Of a stretch of 64,000 bases of DNA, positions 51,279 to 61,021 are shown piece by piece (within the stretch, counting starts at the first letter, position 1; each line of letters starts with the position of its first letter). The stretch comes from an uncultured Tateyamaria sp. (GTDB lineage Bacteria; Pseudomonadota; Alphaproteobacteria; Rhodobacterales; Rhodobacteraceae). The stretch lies in contig CAJQRC010000026.1 in assembly GCA_905480645.1 (NCBI GenBank), forward strand, positions 91,260 to 155,259. Direction: 5' to 3'. Made by a program: the position numbers and the translations under genes. The notes below the pieces were generated by a model. It saw nothing but the letters and a program-made list of their open reading frames with translations. It was not told where the DNA came from and ran no database searches.

Positions 51279-51335
51279 TATCTACCTTTTACGCGCTCAA
51301 TGCGAAAATAAGCCAATTAAAATTTTGCGTCACAG

Positions 51336-52244
51336 TTATGATTTAGTTACCGGTGTCGTTGGTTTAAATTTTTTATGCCTTAACATAGCCTCCCTCCATG
51401 TGATGAAAGTAATTGAGGCTAGAATAAGTCCGCCACCCATAATAACCCAAATATCAACTGGTTCAGCAAAAACTAACGCGCCAAGTAAAACTGCCCATAC
51501 TAACTGAAGAAACGTTATGGGTTGCGTAACCGTTACGGGAGCAGACGCAAAAGCAAGTGTCATTGTATAATGCCCGGCAGTAGCAAAGCAGGCTACAGCA
51601 AAAAGTAAGCCTAAGTCTCTTAGAGATGGTGTAACCCAATCAGCGAGAGCAAATGGTGCCAAACCAATCGTCACAAAGATTGATAGCATAGCCACAACTA
51701 CAGTCGCTTTAACTTCGTCCGCCATAATTTTTGCCAAAAGATAAGATCCAGCAAACACAATAGCTGCAAAAAGCATTGAAACGTGCCCTTCCTCTATTAC
51801 CCTAAAGCCAGGACGCAAGATCACGGCGGCTCCGATCAGCGCAATTAAAACTGCAGCAATGCGTCGAGCAGCAAATCTTTCACCTAAAAAAATGGCAGCC
51901 CCGATCGTAACGTAAATTGGAGCAAGGTAATTCATGGCAGTGACTTCTGCTATCGGGATTCGGGTCATAGCAAAAAACCACAATATTACCCCAGCTGTAT
52001 GAAAAATACCACGTAAGGCAAACAAACCCCACTGCCTACGAGACAAACGAGCGGTTCGAACAGAGGATAACATCGGAAACAGAAAAACTAAGCCAAGTAA
52101 ATATCTTAAAAAAGCAGCCTCAGCAGGGGGTACACGCGGCCCCATATATTTAACTATTGCTGTGACGGCCACAAAGCAAAGTCCTGTGATCAACATCCAG
52201 AATATGCCAACAATTGGCTTTGGAGAAGAAATAACCATCTGCAT
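51336..52244 (-). CDS. EamA/DMT-family transporter
   Basis: Ten-helix drug/metabolite exporter with two EamA repeats (GIFWMLITGLCFVAVTAIVKYMGPRVPPAEAAFLRY and GSYLLAKIMADEVKATVV). The length is about 302 residues from the ATG at 52244; a GTG at 52319 would add a positively charged leader and cannot be excluded, since no clear Shine-Dalgarno marks either. Substrate unknown. It is upstream of the GMC oxidoreductase on the same strand, so co-transcription is possible. Confidence 0.85.
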   Translation of the reverse strand: MQMVISSPKPIVGIFWMLITGLCFVAVTAIVKYMGPRVPPAEAAFLRYLLGLVFLFPMLSSVRTARLSRRQWGLFALRGIFHTAGVILWFFAMTRIPIAEVTAMNYLAPIYVTIGAAIFLGERFAARRIAAVLIALIGAAVILRPGFRVIEEGHVSMLFAAIVFAGSYLLAKIMADEVKATVVVAMLSIFVTIGLAPFALADWVTPSLRDLGLLFAVACFATAGHYTMTLAFASAPVTVTQPITFLQLVWAVLLGALVFAEPVDIWVIMGGGLILASITFITWREAMLRHKKFKPTTPVTKS

Positions 52245-52559
52245 ATCAATTACGAAGTTGGTGATAGGTGCAAGTCGTCTTAACCATCTTATCGACCTTG
52301 CCTTAATGTAATTCAGCACTGGTAATAAACCTAAAGAACAAACGTGACGTTGTTCAATGTGAAATAATTTTTAAATAGAGTTAGGTGCAATATGTAGAAT
52401 TGGATGAGCGTTTAGAAATTTCGCTTTTCAGGAAATTGATTGTTACTTACTGCTACCAAGTAAAATAAACGTGAAGGTCACAATAATCTGACTTTTCATC
52501 ATTAACGTACACCTAGTAATATGTTTATTTAAATAAACTATAAAAAAGAGCAATTTCTA

Positions 52560-52796
52560 ATGACACTTAGAACACACCAAGTCGACCTTACCGATAAGGA
52601 ATTAGAATTAATTGAAGTCGCGTTACACACTCAGGAAAAGATTCTGTCAGTGCAAAGTCGAGCCAACGGTGGCGCCGCACAGGCGGAATTAAATATTCTT
52701 AAAGGGCTTTTACGCCGATTACGTCGGACAACGTTACCAGTTCATCTAAGTAGTACGCCCAGTTGGAGCCAAGTTGCCCGCCAATTTTTTTTCTAA
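52560..52796 (+). CDS. Small conserved protein, related to the 4819-5031 product
   Basis: A 78-residue soluble protein. VDLTDKELELIEVALHTQEKILSVQ is followed by a helix AELNILKGLLRRLRRTTLP. The arrangement parallels the 70-residue protein at 4819-5031 (strand, I-E-x-A-L helix, second helix with L-L-x-R-L). The ATG at 52560 follows an A-rich region with AAGAG. The gene is alone between divergent or convergent neighbours. Function unknown. Confidence 0.6.
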   Translation: MTLRTHQVDLTDKELELIEVALHTQEKILSVQSRANGGAAQAELNILKGLLRRLRRTTLPVHLSSTPSWSQVARQFFF

Positions 52797-52915
52797 AATC
52801 TTTTGGTGAATGCCTTCAACCATTTTAATCGCGTTGATCTTTTTTTCATGTTTGAAAACGAGTTAAATTAAAAAATAATTATTTCTGCATTGATAGATTT
52901 ACGCCGCCCTTAATA

Positions 52916-53662
52916 TCAGCCTGCAAGTTGTTCCATCACTTCGTCACTTGCCTCAAAATTTGTTGTAACCTGCTGAACATCATCATCGTCTTCGAGGGCA
53001 TCGATAAGCTTCATAAGCTTGTTCATTGCGTCTAAATCCATATTTGTTGTAGTAGTTGGCCGCCAAGTCAACTTAGTTGAATCAGACTCTCCAAGGGAAA
53101 CCTCAAGCGCATTCGAAACCTCGTTTAAATCTGTGTCGGCACTCCAGATCACATGCACTTCCTCGCTAGATTCAACATCTTCAGCGCCAGCTTCAATAGC
53201 AGCCATCATGACAGTATCGGCATCACCAACATCCACAGAATAGGTAACGGCACCTTTACGATCAAACATGAAGCTTACGCTTCCAGTTTCTCCTAAGTTG
53301 CCACCATTTTTTGTGAAGGTTGAGCGGACAGCAGACGCCGTACGATTACGATTATCAGTCATTGCCTCCACAATCACAGCAACGCCATTAGGACCGTATC
53401 CCTCATAGCGAATTTCTTCGTATTCATCGCCTTCTCCGGCTTGAGATTTTTTAATAGCACGGTCAATCACGTCCTTAGGAACAGAATTTGATTTTGCTTC
53501 TTTTACAGCAAGGCGTAACCGAGGATTCTTATCCGGGTCCGTATCACCCATTTTTGCAGCTACAGTAATTTCTTTAGACATCTTCGAAAAGAGTTTAGCG
53601 CGAATTTTGTCCTGACGCCCCTTGCGGTGCTGGATATTCGCCCATTTTGAGTGTCCTGCCAT
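52916..53662 (-). CDS. yebC: YebC/PmpR-family regulatory or translation factor
   Basis: A 248-residue YebC protein. The start [26 protein letters not shown] and block [26 protein letters not shown] are diagnostic. Members bind DNA as regulators (PmpR) or assist the ribosome at polyproline stretches; which applies here is open. A GGAG Shine-Dalgarno precedes the ATG. In many bacteria it sits next to ruvC, but not here. It is divergent from the DUF1330 gene. Confidence 0.94.
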   Translation of the reverse strand: MAGHSKWANIQHRKGRQDKIRAKLFSKMSKEITVAAKMGDTDPDKNPRLRLAVKEAKSNSVPKDVIDRAIKKSQAGEGDEYEEIRYEGYGPNGVAVIVEAMTDNRNRTASAVRSTFTKNGGNLGETGSVSFMFDRKGAVTYSVDVGDADTVMMAAIEAGAEDVESSEEVHVIWSADTDLNEVSNALEVSLGESDSTKLTWRPTTTTNMDLDAMNKLMKLIDALEDDDDVQQVTTNFEASDEVMEQLAG

Positions 53663-53873
53663 GGAGGATCTCCTGTCATAATCTCAAACCAGTAAAAAAT
53701 TTCAGCATCTATAAGCTAACGGCCTGTCTAGGAGCAAGCCCACATAGCCAACAAGGTAAACACACATCGCAAATACGGATTTATTACGTAGTTCAATAAT
53801 AAAATTTTTTAACCTTGATTTTTTAGAGATATAAAGTTGTTATAATCCGCAGAGAAAAAATGGAGGAAGAATA

Positions 53874-54200
53874 TTGGCTGTTTTTGTAATTGCAGAAATC
53901 AAAGTTACTGATGAAAGTTGGGTTGCAAATTACGCTGAGAACGTACATCCGATTGTTGAAAGACATGGTGGTAAATACTTGTCTCGGAGCGGTAACATTC
54001 AAGTCTTAGAAGGTGAAGACCGCGGCAATACTCTTATTGCTATTTTGCAATTTCCAGATGCCACTTCTGTAGAAGCTTTTGCAGCTGACCCTGAGTACGC
54101 CCCTTTTGGCCAAGCTCGTCAAGCAGGGGCAATAAATAGTTTTCAAATGATTGATGATACAGACCTTGTTGGAACAATACCCTATTTAACTGCTGGTTAG
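53874..54200 (+). CDS. DUF1330 family protein
   Basis: A 108-residue ferredoxin-like-fold protein of DUF1330. Features: FVIAEIKVTDESWVANYAENVHPIVERHGGKYLSR and the following NTLIAILQFPDATSVEAFAADPEYAPFGQARQ. The start is a TTG at 53874 with GGAGGAAG five bases upstream, which decides it. Function unknown; relatives include ABM-type monooxygenase-like proteins. It is alone on its transcript. Confidence 0.85.
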   Translation: MAVFVIAEIKVTDESWVANYAENVHPIVERHGGKYLSRSGNIQVLEGEDRGNTLIAILQFPDATSVEAFAADPEYAPFGQARQAGAINSFQMIDDTDLVGTIPYLTAG

Positions 54201-54588
54201 ACTCATAACAAAAATATATCAGAAACTGTTGGCTTAAATTGATTAAGTGGACCAAAAGTCAATTGCAGACATGAATAAATACCAAACATATCCTTTGTAA
54301 TTAAAAATGTTGGTTTTGTAATTAAAGTGACAGTATAGATCACAGTTGCTATTACATATGGCCCCGATATCTCGAGATAAGATAATAGTCTGACAGTATG
54401 TTCTGTTTCTTTCGCGCTATATCCAGTAATCAGAACGATTTCTGAACTAGAATTTGTTAGTCTAACAGAGATAGCAGTATAGAAATCTTTATGCTCCACA
54501 ATTGTTTCACCTTGCGGTCACAAAACTTGTGTATGAGATTTATAAAGTAGCACTGGCATCAGTCATAATACCGTCCTAGGCTGACAAT
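54201..54588. other. Intergenic stretch between DUF1330 and SLC13 genes
   Basis: About 390 bases. One reverse frame (54203-54499) is open for 98 codons; it has a GTG with AAGGTG eight bases upstream but no recognisable family pattern, and is listed separately as doubtful. The downstream transporter's promoter must also be here. Confidence 0.4.
54203..54499 (-). CDS. Doubtful hypothetical protein
   Basis: A 98-codon frame starting at a GTG with AAGGTG eight bases upstream. The protein has a hydrophobic middle (YVIATVIYTVTLI) and no pattern I recognise. Its codon use looks AT-biased and random-like compared with its neighbours. It may be a chance frame or a remnant. Confidence 0.2.
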   Translation of the reverse strand: MEHKDFYTAISVRLTNSSSEIVLITGYSAKETEHTVRLLSYLEISGPYVIATVIYTVTLITKPTFLITKDMFGIYSCLQLTFGPLNQFKPTVSDIFLL

Positions 54589-56361
54589 ATGACCACAGAT
54601 CAAATTATTCTTTTTTCACTCTTTGGACTTGTTTTTGGCCTTTTACTCTGGGGCAAATTTCGGTACGATATAGTCGCTTTCACTGCGCTTATAGCGGGCG
54701 TAATTATGGGAGTTATTCCAACAAAAGACGCTTTTTCTGGTTTTGGTCACCCCGCTACAATTATTGTTGCATTGGTATTAATTGTATCCGCAGGCTTAGT
54801 AAGGTCAGGCGCAGTTTACTTAATTACGAGGACGCTGGTGAATGCAGGCCGTTCACTCGGTAGCCACATTATCGTAATGGGTGCTATTGGTGGTGTCCTA
54901 TCAGCCTTCATGAACAACGTCGCAGCCTTGGCACTGCTAATGCCTGTAGACATTCAGACCGCAAGAAAAGCAGATCGCAGCCCAGGATTGAGTCTCATGC
55001 CACTCAGCTTTGCTACTATCTTAGGCGGGATGGTCACACTGATTGGTACTCCACCAAACATTATAATAGCTGCAATACGCGAAGAAAGCTTGGGGGCGCC
55101 TTTTCGTATGTTCGACTTTGCGCCAGTTGGAGGTGTGGCGGCAATAGCTGGACTGATTTTTGTCGCCCTAATCGGCTGGCGTTTAATTCCTATTCGTGAG
55201 CAAAACCACATTAATCCTGATGACTTGTCTGAATATATTGCTGAATTGTCCGTACCAAAAGATAATAAATCCATTGGAAAACGGCTAAGTGAGTTAGATG
55301 AAGATGCTGAAAGCGCAGACGTTGCTATTATTGGACTGATCCGCGACGGTCAGCGTCGCTATGGTCAGGCTCGCAATACTACTTTGACAGCTGGTGACTC
55401 CTTACTGATTGAAGCGACACCAGAAGCTCTGGATGAATTTCGTGCTGCGCTCGGTCTTGCTGTAGCTGATGCTCAACGCGAGGAAAAATTAAAAGCAGCA
55501 GGGGAAGGTGTGGAAATTATTGAGGTCGTGGTGACTGATCAATCCCGTCTGATTGGCAGAACTGCACAGGGCGTAGGTCTAAGTTGGCGCCAATCCACTG
55601 TGCTTATGGGAATTTCTCATAGAGGAAAGCGCATAACTAAACAAATTCGAAAAACGCTGATACAATCAGGTGATATTTTACTGCTACTCGTTCCGCGAGA
55701 CAAAAGCGCTGATGTTACCCATTGGCTAGGGTGTCTTCCTTTAGCCGGCCGAGGGCTGTCTGTCACTGCAGACGAAAAAGTGTGGTTGGCTATTGGTTTC
55801 TTTATAACTGCCGTCCTAGCGGCTAGTTTTGGGCTGCTGTATCTTCCAGTAGCTCTTGGGCTAGTAGTTGTCGCTTATGTTTTATCAAAAATAGTGCCAT
55901 TGTCCGAACTCTACACCCACATCGAATGGCCAGTGGTAGTACTACTCGGATCAATGATTCCATTGGGGGTAGCATTGGAAAGATCTGGCGGAACACAGTT
56001 GATTTCTGGTTGGCTAGTTAACCTTACTACGGGTATGCCAGCTTGGGCTGTTCTTACGGTTTTGATGATTGTCACGATGAGTTTATCTGACGTTCTCAAC
56101 AATACAGCTACCACAATAGTGGCTGCCCCCGTAGGCATTCAGATGGCCAAATCTTTGGATGTCTCACCAGATCCTTTTCTAATGGCTGTCGCAGTGGCGG
56201 CATCTTCAGCTTTTCTTACCCCTATAGGACATAAGAACAATACTCTAATATTGGGTCCGGGAGGATATAGTTTTAGTGACTACTGGCGCTGTGGTCTTCC
56301 ACTGGAGATCATTATTGTTGCAGTTTCTATTCCGGCAATCTTAACATTTTGGCCATTATGA
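54589..56361 (+). CDS. SLC13-type transporter with two TrkA-C domains
   Basis: A 590-residue inner-membrane transporter. Helical blocks at the N- and C-terminal halves flank two RCK/TrkA-C regulatory domains (about residues 205-370). GMVTLIGTPPNIIIAA and the mirrored SAFLTPIGHKNNTLILGPGG carry the conserved SLC13/ArsB-like hairpin motifs. Members move dicarboxylates, sulfate or other anions with Na+. Substrate is not predicted by its neighbours. The ATG at 54589 starts the first helix nearly directly. Confidence 0.88.
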   Translation: MTTDQIILFSLFGLVFGLLLWGKFRYDIVAFTALIAGVIMGVIPTKDAFSGFGHPATIIVALVLIVSAGLVRSGAVYLITRTLVNAGRSLGSHIIVMGAIGGVLSAFMNNVAALALLMPVDIQTARKADRSPGLSLMPLSFATILGGMVTLIGTPPNIIIAAIREESLGAPFRMFDFAPVGGVAAIAGLIFVALIGWRLIPIREQNHINPDDLSEYIAELSVPKDNKSIGKRLSELDEDAESADVAIIGLIRDGQRRYGQARNTTLTAGDSLLIEATPEALDEFRAALGLAVADAQREEKLKAAGEGVEIIEVVVTDQSRLIGRTAQGVGLSWRQSTVLMGISHRGKRITKQIRKTLIQSGDILLLLVPRDKSADVTHWLGCLPLAGRGLSVTADEKVWLAIGFFITAVLAASFGLLYLPVALGLVVVAYVLSKIVPLSELYTHIEWPVVVLLGSMIPLGVALERSGGTQLISGWLVNLTTGMPAWAVLTVLMIVTMSLSDVLNNTATTIVAAPVGIQMAKSLDVSPDPFLMAVAVAASSAFLTPIGHKNNTLILGPGGYSFSDYWRCGLPLEIIIVAVSIPAILTFWPL

Positions 56362-56543
56362 TAATGACCAAAATACTTATACTTAAACGGAGAAATACTT
56401 TATTGTTCAAAGGAATAGATCAGGATCATGGAAATAGAACAGTCCTGCATGCAATCAAAACAGTTTAAATGTGAAAAATATTTCGGATAAAATCCAGCTT
56501 CAAACAAACCGGTTATCTATTACCAAACTGAATTCTGATATTG

Positions 56544-57353
56544 TTAAGGGCCACTCTGCTGCAACAACCCACCTTGGCGTACCATTTCGATTCGTTGAGC
56601 GTGGCCCTCGTTATCTGTTTCAATATACACTCCAGACAAGGTTGCATCCCCTAAGGCTGGTGTAAAACGTTCTTTTGGCATACCGGTTATAAACCGACGC
56701 AATGGTTCGTCGCGTTGCATACCAATCACGGAATTGTAATTTCCACACATTCCTGCATCACTTAGATATCCGCAGCCTTTTGGTAAAATCATCGCGTCAC
56801 TTGTGGGCACATGGGTATGTGTACCTACCATAAGGCTCGCTCTACCATCACACCAGTGACCCATAGCCATTTTTTCAGAGGTCGCCTCCCCATGAAAATC
56901 AACTATAATAGCATCAGCTAGCCCACCTAATGGATGTGCACGAAACACAGCTTCAAGAGCAGAAAACGGATCATCAAACGGCCGTTTCATAAAAACTTGA
57001 CCCAAAGCTTGCGTAACCAGCACTTGCTTACCGGTCCGAGTAGCAAACAATCGTGCACCTTGTCCCGGTGAGGCTTTGGAAAAGTTTAAAGGTCGAATGA
57101 TTCGGTTTTCATTATCAATGAATTGTAACATATCTTTTTGGTCAAAAGCATGATCACCCAAAGTTATGCAATCAGCACCCGCCTCGATTAACGCGCTTGC
57201 ATGCGAGCCAGATAACCCCATGCCCGAGGTAGCGTTCTCACCATTGACGACTACAAAGTCGAGCTCCCATTCATCACGCAAACGTGGCAATTGGTTCGTG
57301 ATAGCCTGCCGACCCGAGCGGCCCACTACATCACCCAGAAAAAGAATGTTCAT
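56544..57353 (-). CDS. ymdB: YmdB-family metallophosphoesterase
   Basis: A 269-residue calcineurin-like phosphoesterase of the YmdB/TIGR00282 type. The start NILFLGDVVGRSGRQAI has the GDVVG metal motif, followed by VVNGENATSGMG (GEN) and CITLGDHAFDQKD (GDH). GTHTHVPTSDAMIL carries the final histidines. B. subtilis YmdB is a 2',3'-cAMP phosphodiesterase affecting RNA turnover and development. The ATG at 57353 aligns with the family; there is no clear Shine-Dalgarno. It follows the cyclo-ligase gene by about 90 bases. Confidence 0.92.
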   Translation of the reverse strand: MNILFLGDVVGRSGRQAITNQLPRLRDEWELDFVVVNGENATSGMGLSGSHASALIEAGADCITLGDHAFDQKDMLQFIDNENRIIRPLNFSKASPGQGARLFATRTGKQVLVTQALGQVFMKRPFDDPFSALEAVFRAHPLGGLADAIIVDFHGEATSEKMAMGHWCDGRASLMVGTHTHVPTSDAMILPKGCGYLSDAGMCGNYNSVIGMQRDEPLRRFITGMPKERFTPALGDATLSGVYIETDNEGHAQRIEMVRQGGLLQQSGP

Positions 57354-57442
57354 GCCATGAGACCTAATGCGCGCATCGTCGTTCGGCAATAGCACATCTA
57401 AAATTCTCCAGATCCAAACCGTCTACAATTAAAACACCAGTC

Positions 57443-58015
57443 TTAAATATTATTGTATCCAGCAACATCAATTACCTCAGTCTCAGTTACAATCATATTC
57501 AGCGGTTGATCAGTCGCCTCCAAAGGCAGTGAAACAGCCTCTTGTGCACTGAAGGCAAAACCAATCGCCATGGTGGGCTGATTGGCCCTTAATTTTTCTA
57601 ATGTGCGATCATAAAATCCACCGCCATAGCCCAATCTCCCACCAGCACGCGTAAAAGCAACTAATGGAACAACCACAATTTCAGGGATAATGAAGTTATC
57701 AATGGCTGGTACTTGAGCTCCAAAAGGGCCATCACGCAGAACTCCATCTGGGCTCCACTGCGAGAATTTTAAAGGCTGCCCAGTCGCAACTATCACTGGC
57801 ATTGCAACAGGTCCGTAAGCTTCTGCTTCCATCATGGCAGGCAGTGGGTTAATTTCTGATCCTATCGGCATATACCCGGATATAGGAACACCACGATAAC
57901 CAGCAAGAACAGAAGATAGCAAACCAGCAGTTCCTCTTTTGTTTAAATCAAAAGCGGCCTTACGGAGTGCAAAAGCAGATGCTCTTACCTCTCTTTTTCT
58001 ATCGCCTAAATCCAT
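57443..58015 (-). CDS. 5-formyltetrahydrofolate cyclo-ligase
   Basis: ATP-dependent conversion of 5-formyl-THF to 5,10-methenyl-THF, about 190 residues. The family blocks are ISGYMPIGSEINPLPAMMEA (folate-binding) and GGRLGYGGGFYDRTLEKLR (ATP-binding, phosphate loop). The ATG at 58015 has GGAG seven bases upstream; ATG 58027 and a TTG at 58042 are possible. It precedes ymdB on the same strand, a common pairing. 6S RNA, often next to this gene, was looked for and not found. Confidence 0.9.
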   Translation of the reverse strand: MDLGDRKREVRASAFALRKAAFDLNKRGTAGLLSSVLAGYRGVPISGYMPIGSEINPLPAMMEAEAYGPVAMPVIVATGQPLKFSQWSPDGVLRDGPFGAQVPAIDNFIIPEIVVVPLVAFTRAGGRLGYGGGFYDRTLEKLRANQPTMAIGFAFSAQEAVSLPLEATDQPLNMIVTETEVIDVAGYNNI

Positions 58016-58083
58016 TGCGAACTCCATTGAAGGCACTAACAACGATCACCACAGCGTACTAATTGCTAGCCTCGTCTTACTGA

Positions 58084-59478
58084 TCAAAACAATACAATTG
58101 CTGCTACACCGAGAAAGGCAAAAAAACTAATGCATCAGTAACGGTGGAAACAAATGCGCCTGAAGCTAATGCTGGGTCAAGGCCTATTCGCTATAAGACA
58201 ACTGGAATGACTGTACCGGCAAAACTAGCCACTACCATATTCATAACCATGGCTAAACCTATCACGTATCCAACAGATGGTAATCCAAACCATAGAACCC
58301 CTACGAAATTGATTAAAATAGCACATATCATCCCGTTTATGAGGCCTACAAAAACTTCTCTACGAATTACTCGCCACACGTTTGCGCCAGTTAAGTCTTC
58401 AGTAGACAACGCTCGCACAGCATCAGTCAGTCAGTGATTGAGTACCCGTATTCCTACACATCGATGCAACAATTGGCATTAATACAGCAAGAGCCACTAT
58501 TTGGGCTAAGATAACTTCAAACTGTGCAATAACCATAGAAGCCAAAATAGCGATACATAAATTCACAGCCAACCAAGGTAACTGCTGACGAGTTGTTTCA
58601 AGAACATTATCAGAAAGAGCCGGCTCTCGCCCTACAGCCACCAACCGCAAAATATCTTGTTCGTGCTCTTCCTCCAATACCACCATTGCGTCATCAATTG
58701 TTATCGGACCAATCAGTCTCCCCTCTTCGTCAACGACCGGTGCAGAAATCAGATGATATTGATTAAAGGCATAAGCAACATCACTCTCATCTTGGGTGGC
58801 AGGAATAACCTAGAATATTTCTTCAACCAATTCGGTGAGCATAACTTCATGACATGACCGCATTAATTCACCAAGATTTACATTCCCGACCGGACGTAAT
58901 CTTGGATCCAGAAGAACAGTATGATAAAACTGCGTATGCATTTTGTAATCGTTTGCAGTCCTCAATCGATCGATAGCTTCTCCAACGATCCAATGCTCTG
59001 GTGCCATAACCACTTCACGCTGCATCAATCTACCTGCAGAATATTCTGGAAAAGATAGTGCCTGCTCGACCAATGTACGATCTTTGTCTTTAAGTGCGTC
59101 CAGAGTAACGTCTTATTGGCTAACACCGAGATCCTCAATCAGATCTACTACATCATCACTTTCCAGATCACGTACAGCTTCAACCAGAACCGATGGACAG
59201 AGCACTGCGATCACTTCTTCACGAATTGCCTCATCTGCTTCAGCCGGTATTTATCCATTAAGTTTTTGATCGTATAACCGGATCAGGCGAGATCTATCAA
59301 AACTATTAATTTGCTCTAAAAGGTCTGCAATATCTGCGGCATGCAGAGGATTCATTTATTTATTAAGCTGTTCTCGATCCTCAGCATCTACAGCATACAG
59401 TATTGCAGATACATTATCACGCCCCAGTATATAGGCGTCATTATCCAAGTTTTCTGCAACTTCTTTTATTTCATCCAA
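58084..59478 (-). pseudogene. mgtE: Magnesium transporter MgtE, multiply disrupted
   Basis: Reading through lesions restores an MgtE-like protein: N-terminal domain (LLEQINSFDRSRLIRLYD), CBS pair (APVVDEEGRLIGPITIDDAM) and membrane domain (LINFVGVLWFGLPSVGYVIGLAMVM). It is broken by in-frame stops at 59356, 59251, 59113, 58810 and 58191, a CAGT triplication at 58424-58435 that shifts the frame by one, and a seven-A run at 58120-58126 that is one base short. Both TAA and TAG occur. The family would import Mg2+, but no functional product is possible. The rest is well preserved, so decay looks recent. Confidence 0.92.
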
Positions 59479-59680
59479 CTTTACCGTCCTCTACCCTACC
59501 ACGGTGGTAAATGGGCGGCATCCCAGAAACAATTACCTAATGATGAGCATTAAATCTGTTAATCCACTTTTTTATAGGCACGGACAAACAAAAGTATAAC
59601 GGATTTAAAATAATATCTGTCAAAAGGCCTATCACATAAGAAAAATGCATGATTTTGATTAATAATAAGACATAATTATT

Positions 59681-61021
59681 TCAATTTCCATCACATAACT
59701 GCCGTGCAAGCGTAGACTGAAGTGCTATTGCTTCACCAAGATTAAACGTGGTTATTTGCCCATCCCGCACGACCTGTCGACCTTCCACAAATAAATCGCG
59801 CACAGTAGTAGGACCTGACAATAACAAGGCACTTTTATCCCAACTGCCTGCAGATTCTATTCCAGAAACATCCCATATTGCTATGTCGGCACGGGATCCG
59901 ATGGAAATTCTGCCACAATCAGGTCGTCCAAGCACATTGGCACCGCCACGCGTGGCCAATTCCAATGCTTCACGAACGCTCATAGCATCAGCTCCATTAA
60001 CAACCCTTTGCAAAAGCATTGCTTGTCGTGCTTCAGCAATCAGATTTCCTGCATCATTACTTGCAGAACCGTCAACGCCCAAAGATACTGCCACTCCTGC
60101 ATCTTGCATCGCGCGAATGGGAGCTATGCCCGAGCCAAGGCGGCAATTTGAGCAGGGGCAATGTGATACTCCAGTCCCAGTTTCCGCGAAAAGAGCAATT
60201 TCTGTGGCGTCTAATTTGACACAATGAGCATGCCAGACATCAGGGCCTATCCATCCAAGGTCATGCGCATACTGACCAGGACGGCAACCAAAATTCTGTA
60301 AGGAATATGCAATATCTTCGTCATTCTCAGCCAAGTGCGTATGCATCATCACACCTTTGTCTCGCGCCAAAATGGCAGTGTCTCGCATTAGCTCTCGGCT
60401 AACAGAGAATGGAGAACATGGCGCGACCCCAACGCGACACATCGAACCAGCTGAAGGATCGTTAAACGCATCAATCACTCTGATAAAATCTTTAATAATG
60501 CCCTTCTCATTCTCGACTAAACTATCAGGAGGCAGCCCACCGTTACTTTCTCCTATACTCATTGCACCACGCGTTGGATGAAACCGAAGTCCCACAGTAG
60601 CGGCAGCTTCAATCGTATCTTCAAGTCGGCTTCCATTTGGGTAGAGATACAAGTGATCAGAACTCAATGTGCATCCCGATAGAGCGAGTTCTGCTAATCC
60701 AATTTGCGCTGATATGAAGATGTGCTCAGGAGTAAACCTCGACCAAATCGGATACAGTTCTTTTAACCAACCGAATAATAAAGCATTTTGAGCTTCAGGC
60801 ACTGATCTGGTGAGGGTTTGATATAGATGGTGATGTGTATTCACGAGCCCGGGTGTTACTACGCAATCCTGCGCCAAAACAGTTTCACCAACTGTACTTA
60901 AACCCGAACCTATTTCGGCAATTACCCCGTCTCTTATTAAAATATCGCAGTCTTTCAGTTCCCGCCGATCCTCGTCCATTGTCATTAAATGGGAACAGTC
61001 TTTGATCAACCACTCGTTCAC
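59681..61021 (-). CDS. 8-oxoguanine deaminase (amidohydrolase)
   Basis: Zinc-dependent amidohydrolase of the AHS/TrzN-AtzA group, 446 residues. Metal ligands: TPGLVNTHHHLYQTLTR (HxH), MMHTHLAENDED (H), DVWHAHCVKL (H), and GVDGSASNDAGNL (D). These match Pseudomonas PA0142-type 8-oxoguanine deaminases (NTHHHxYQTLTR, SPFSVxxELMR, VDGSASND). Product would be urate. It starts with GTG at 61021, overlapping the HisN-type gene's stop (GTGA), which settles the start. The coupling suggests a shared pathway in purine salvage or repair waste removal. Confidence 0.87.
   Translation of the reverse strand: MNEWLIKDCSHLMTMDEDRRELKDCDILIRDGVIAEIGSGLSTVGETVLAQDCVVTPGLVNTHHHLYQTLTRSVPEAQNALLFGWLKELYPIWSRFTPEHIFISAQIGLAELALSGCTLSSDHLYLYPNGSRLEDTIEAAATVGLRFHPTRGAMSIGESNGGLPPDSLVENEKGIIKDFIRVIDAFNDPSAGSMCRVGVAPCSPFSVSRELMRDTAILARDKGVMMHTHLAENDEDIAYSLQNFGCRPGQYAHDLGWIGPDVWHAHCVKLDATEIALFAETGTGVSHCPCSNCRLGSGIAPIRAMQDAGVAVSLGVDGSASNDAGNLIAEARQAMLLQRVVNGADAMSVREALELATRGGANVLGRPDCGRISIGSRADIAIWDVSGIESAGSWDKSALLLSGPTTVRDLFVEGRQVVRDGQITTFNLGEAIALQSTLARQLCDGN

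Noticed and set aside
57354..57442. Possible 6S RNA beside the formyltetrahydrofolate cyclo-ligase gene
   Set aside because: Only about 90 bases are available and no long bulged hairpin is visible on either side of the gene.
58084..59478. Stop-codon recoding in mgtE instead of decay
   Set aside because: Both TAA and TAG occur and there are also two frameshifts, so one suppression event cannot restore the protein.
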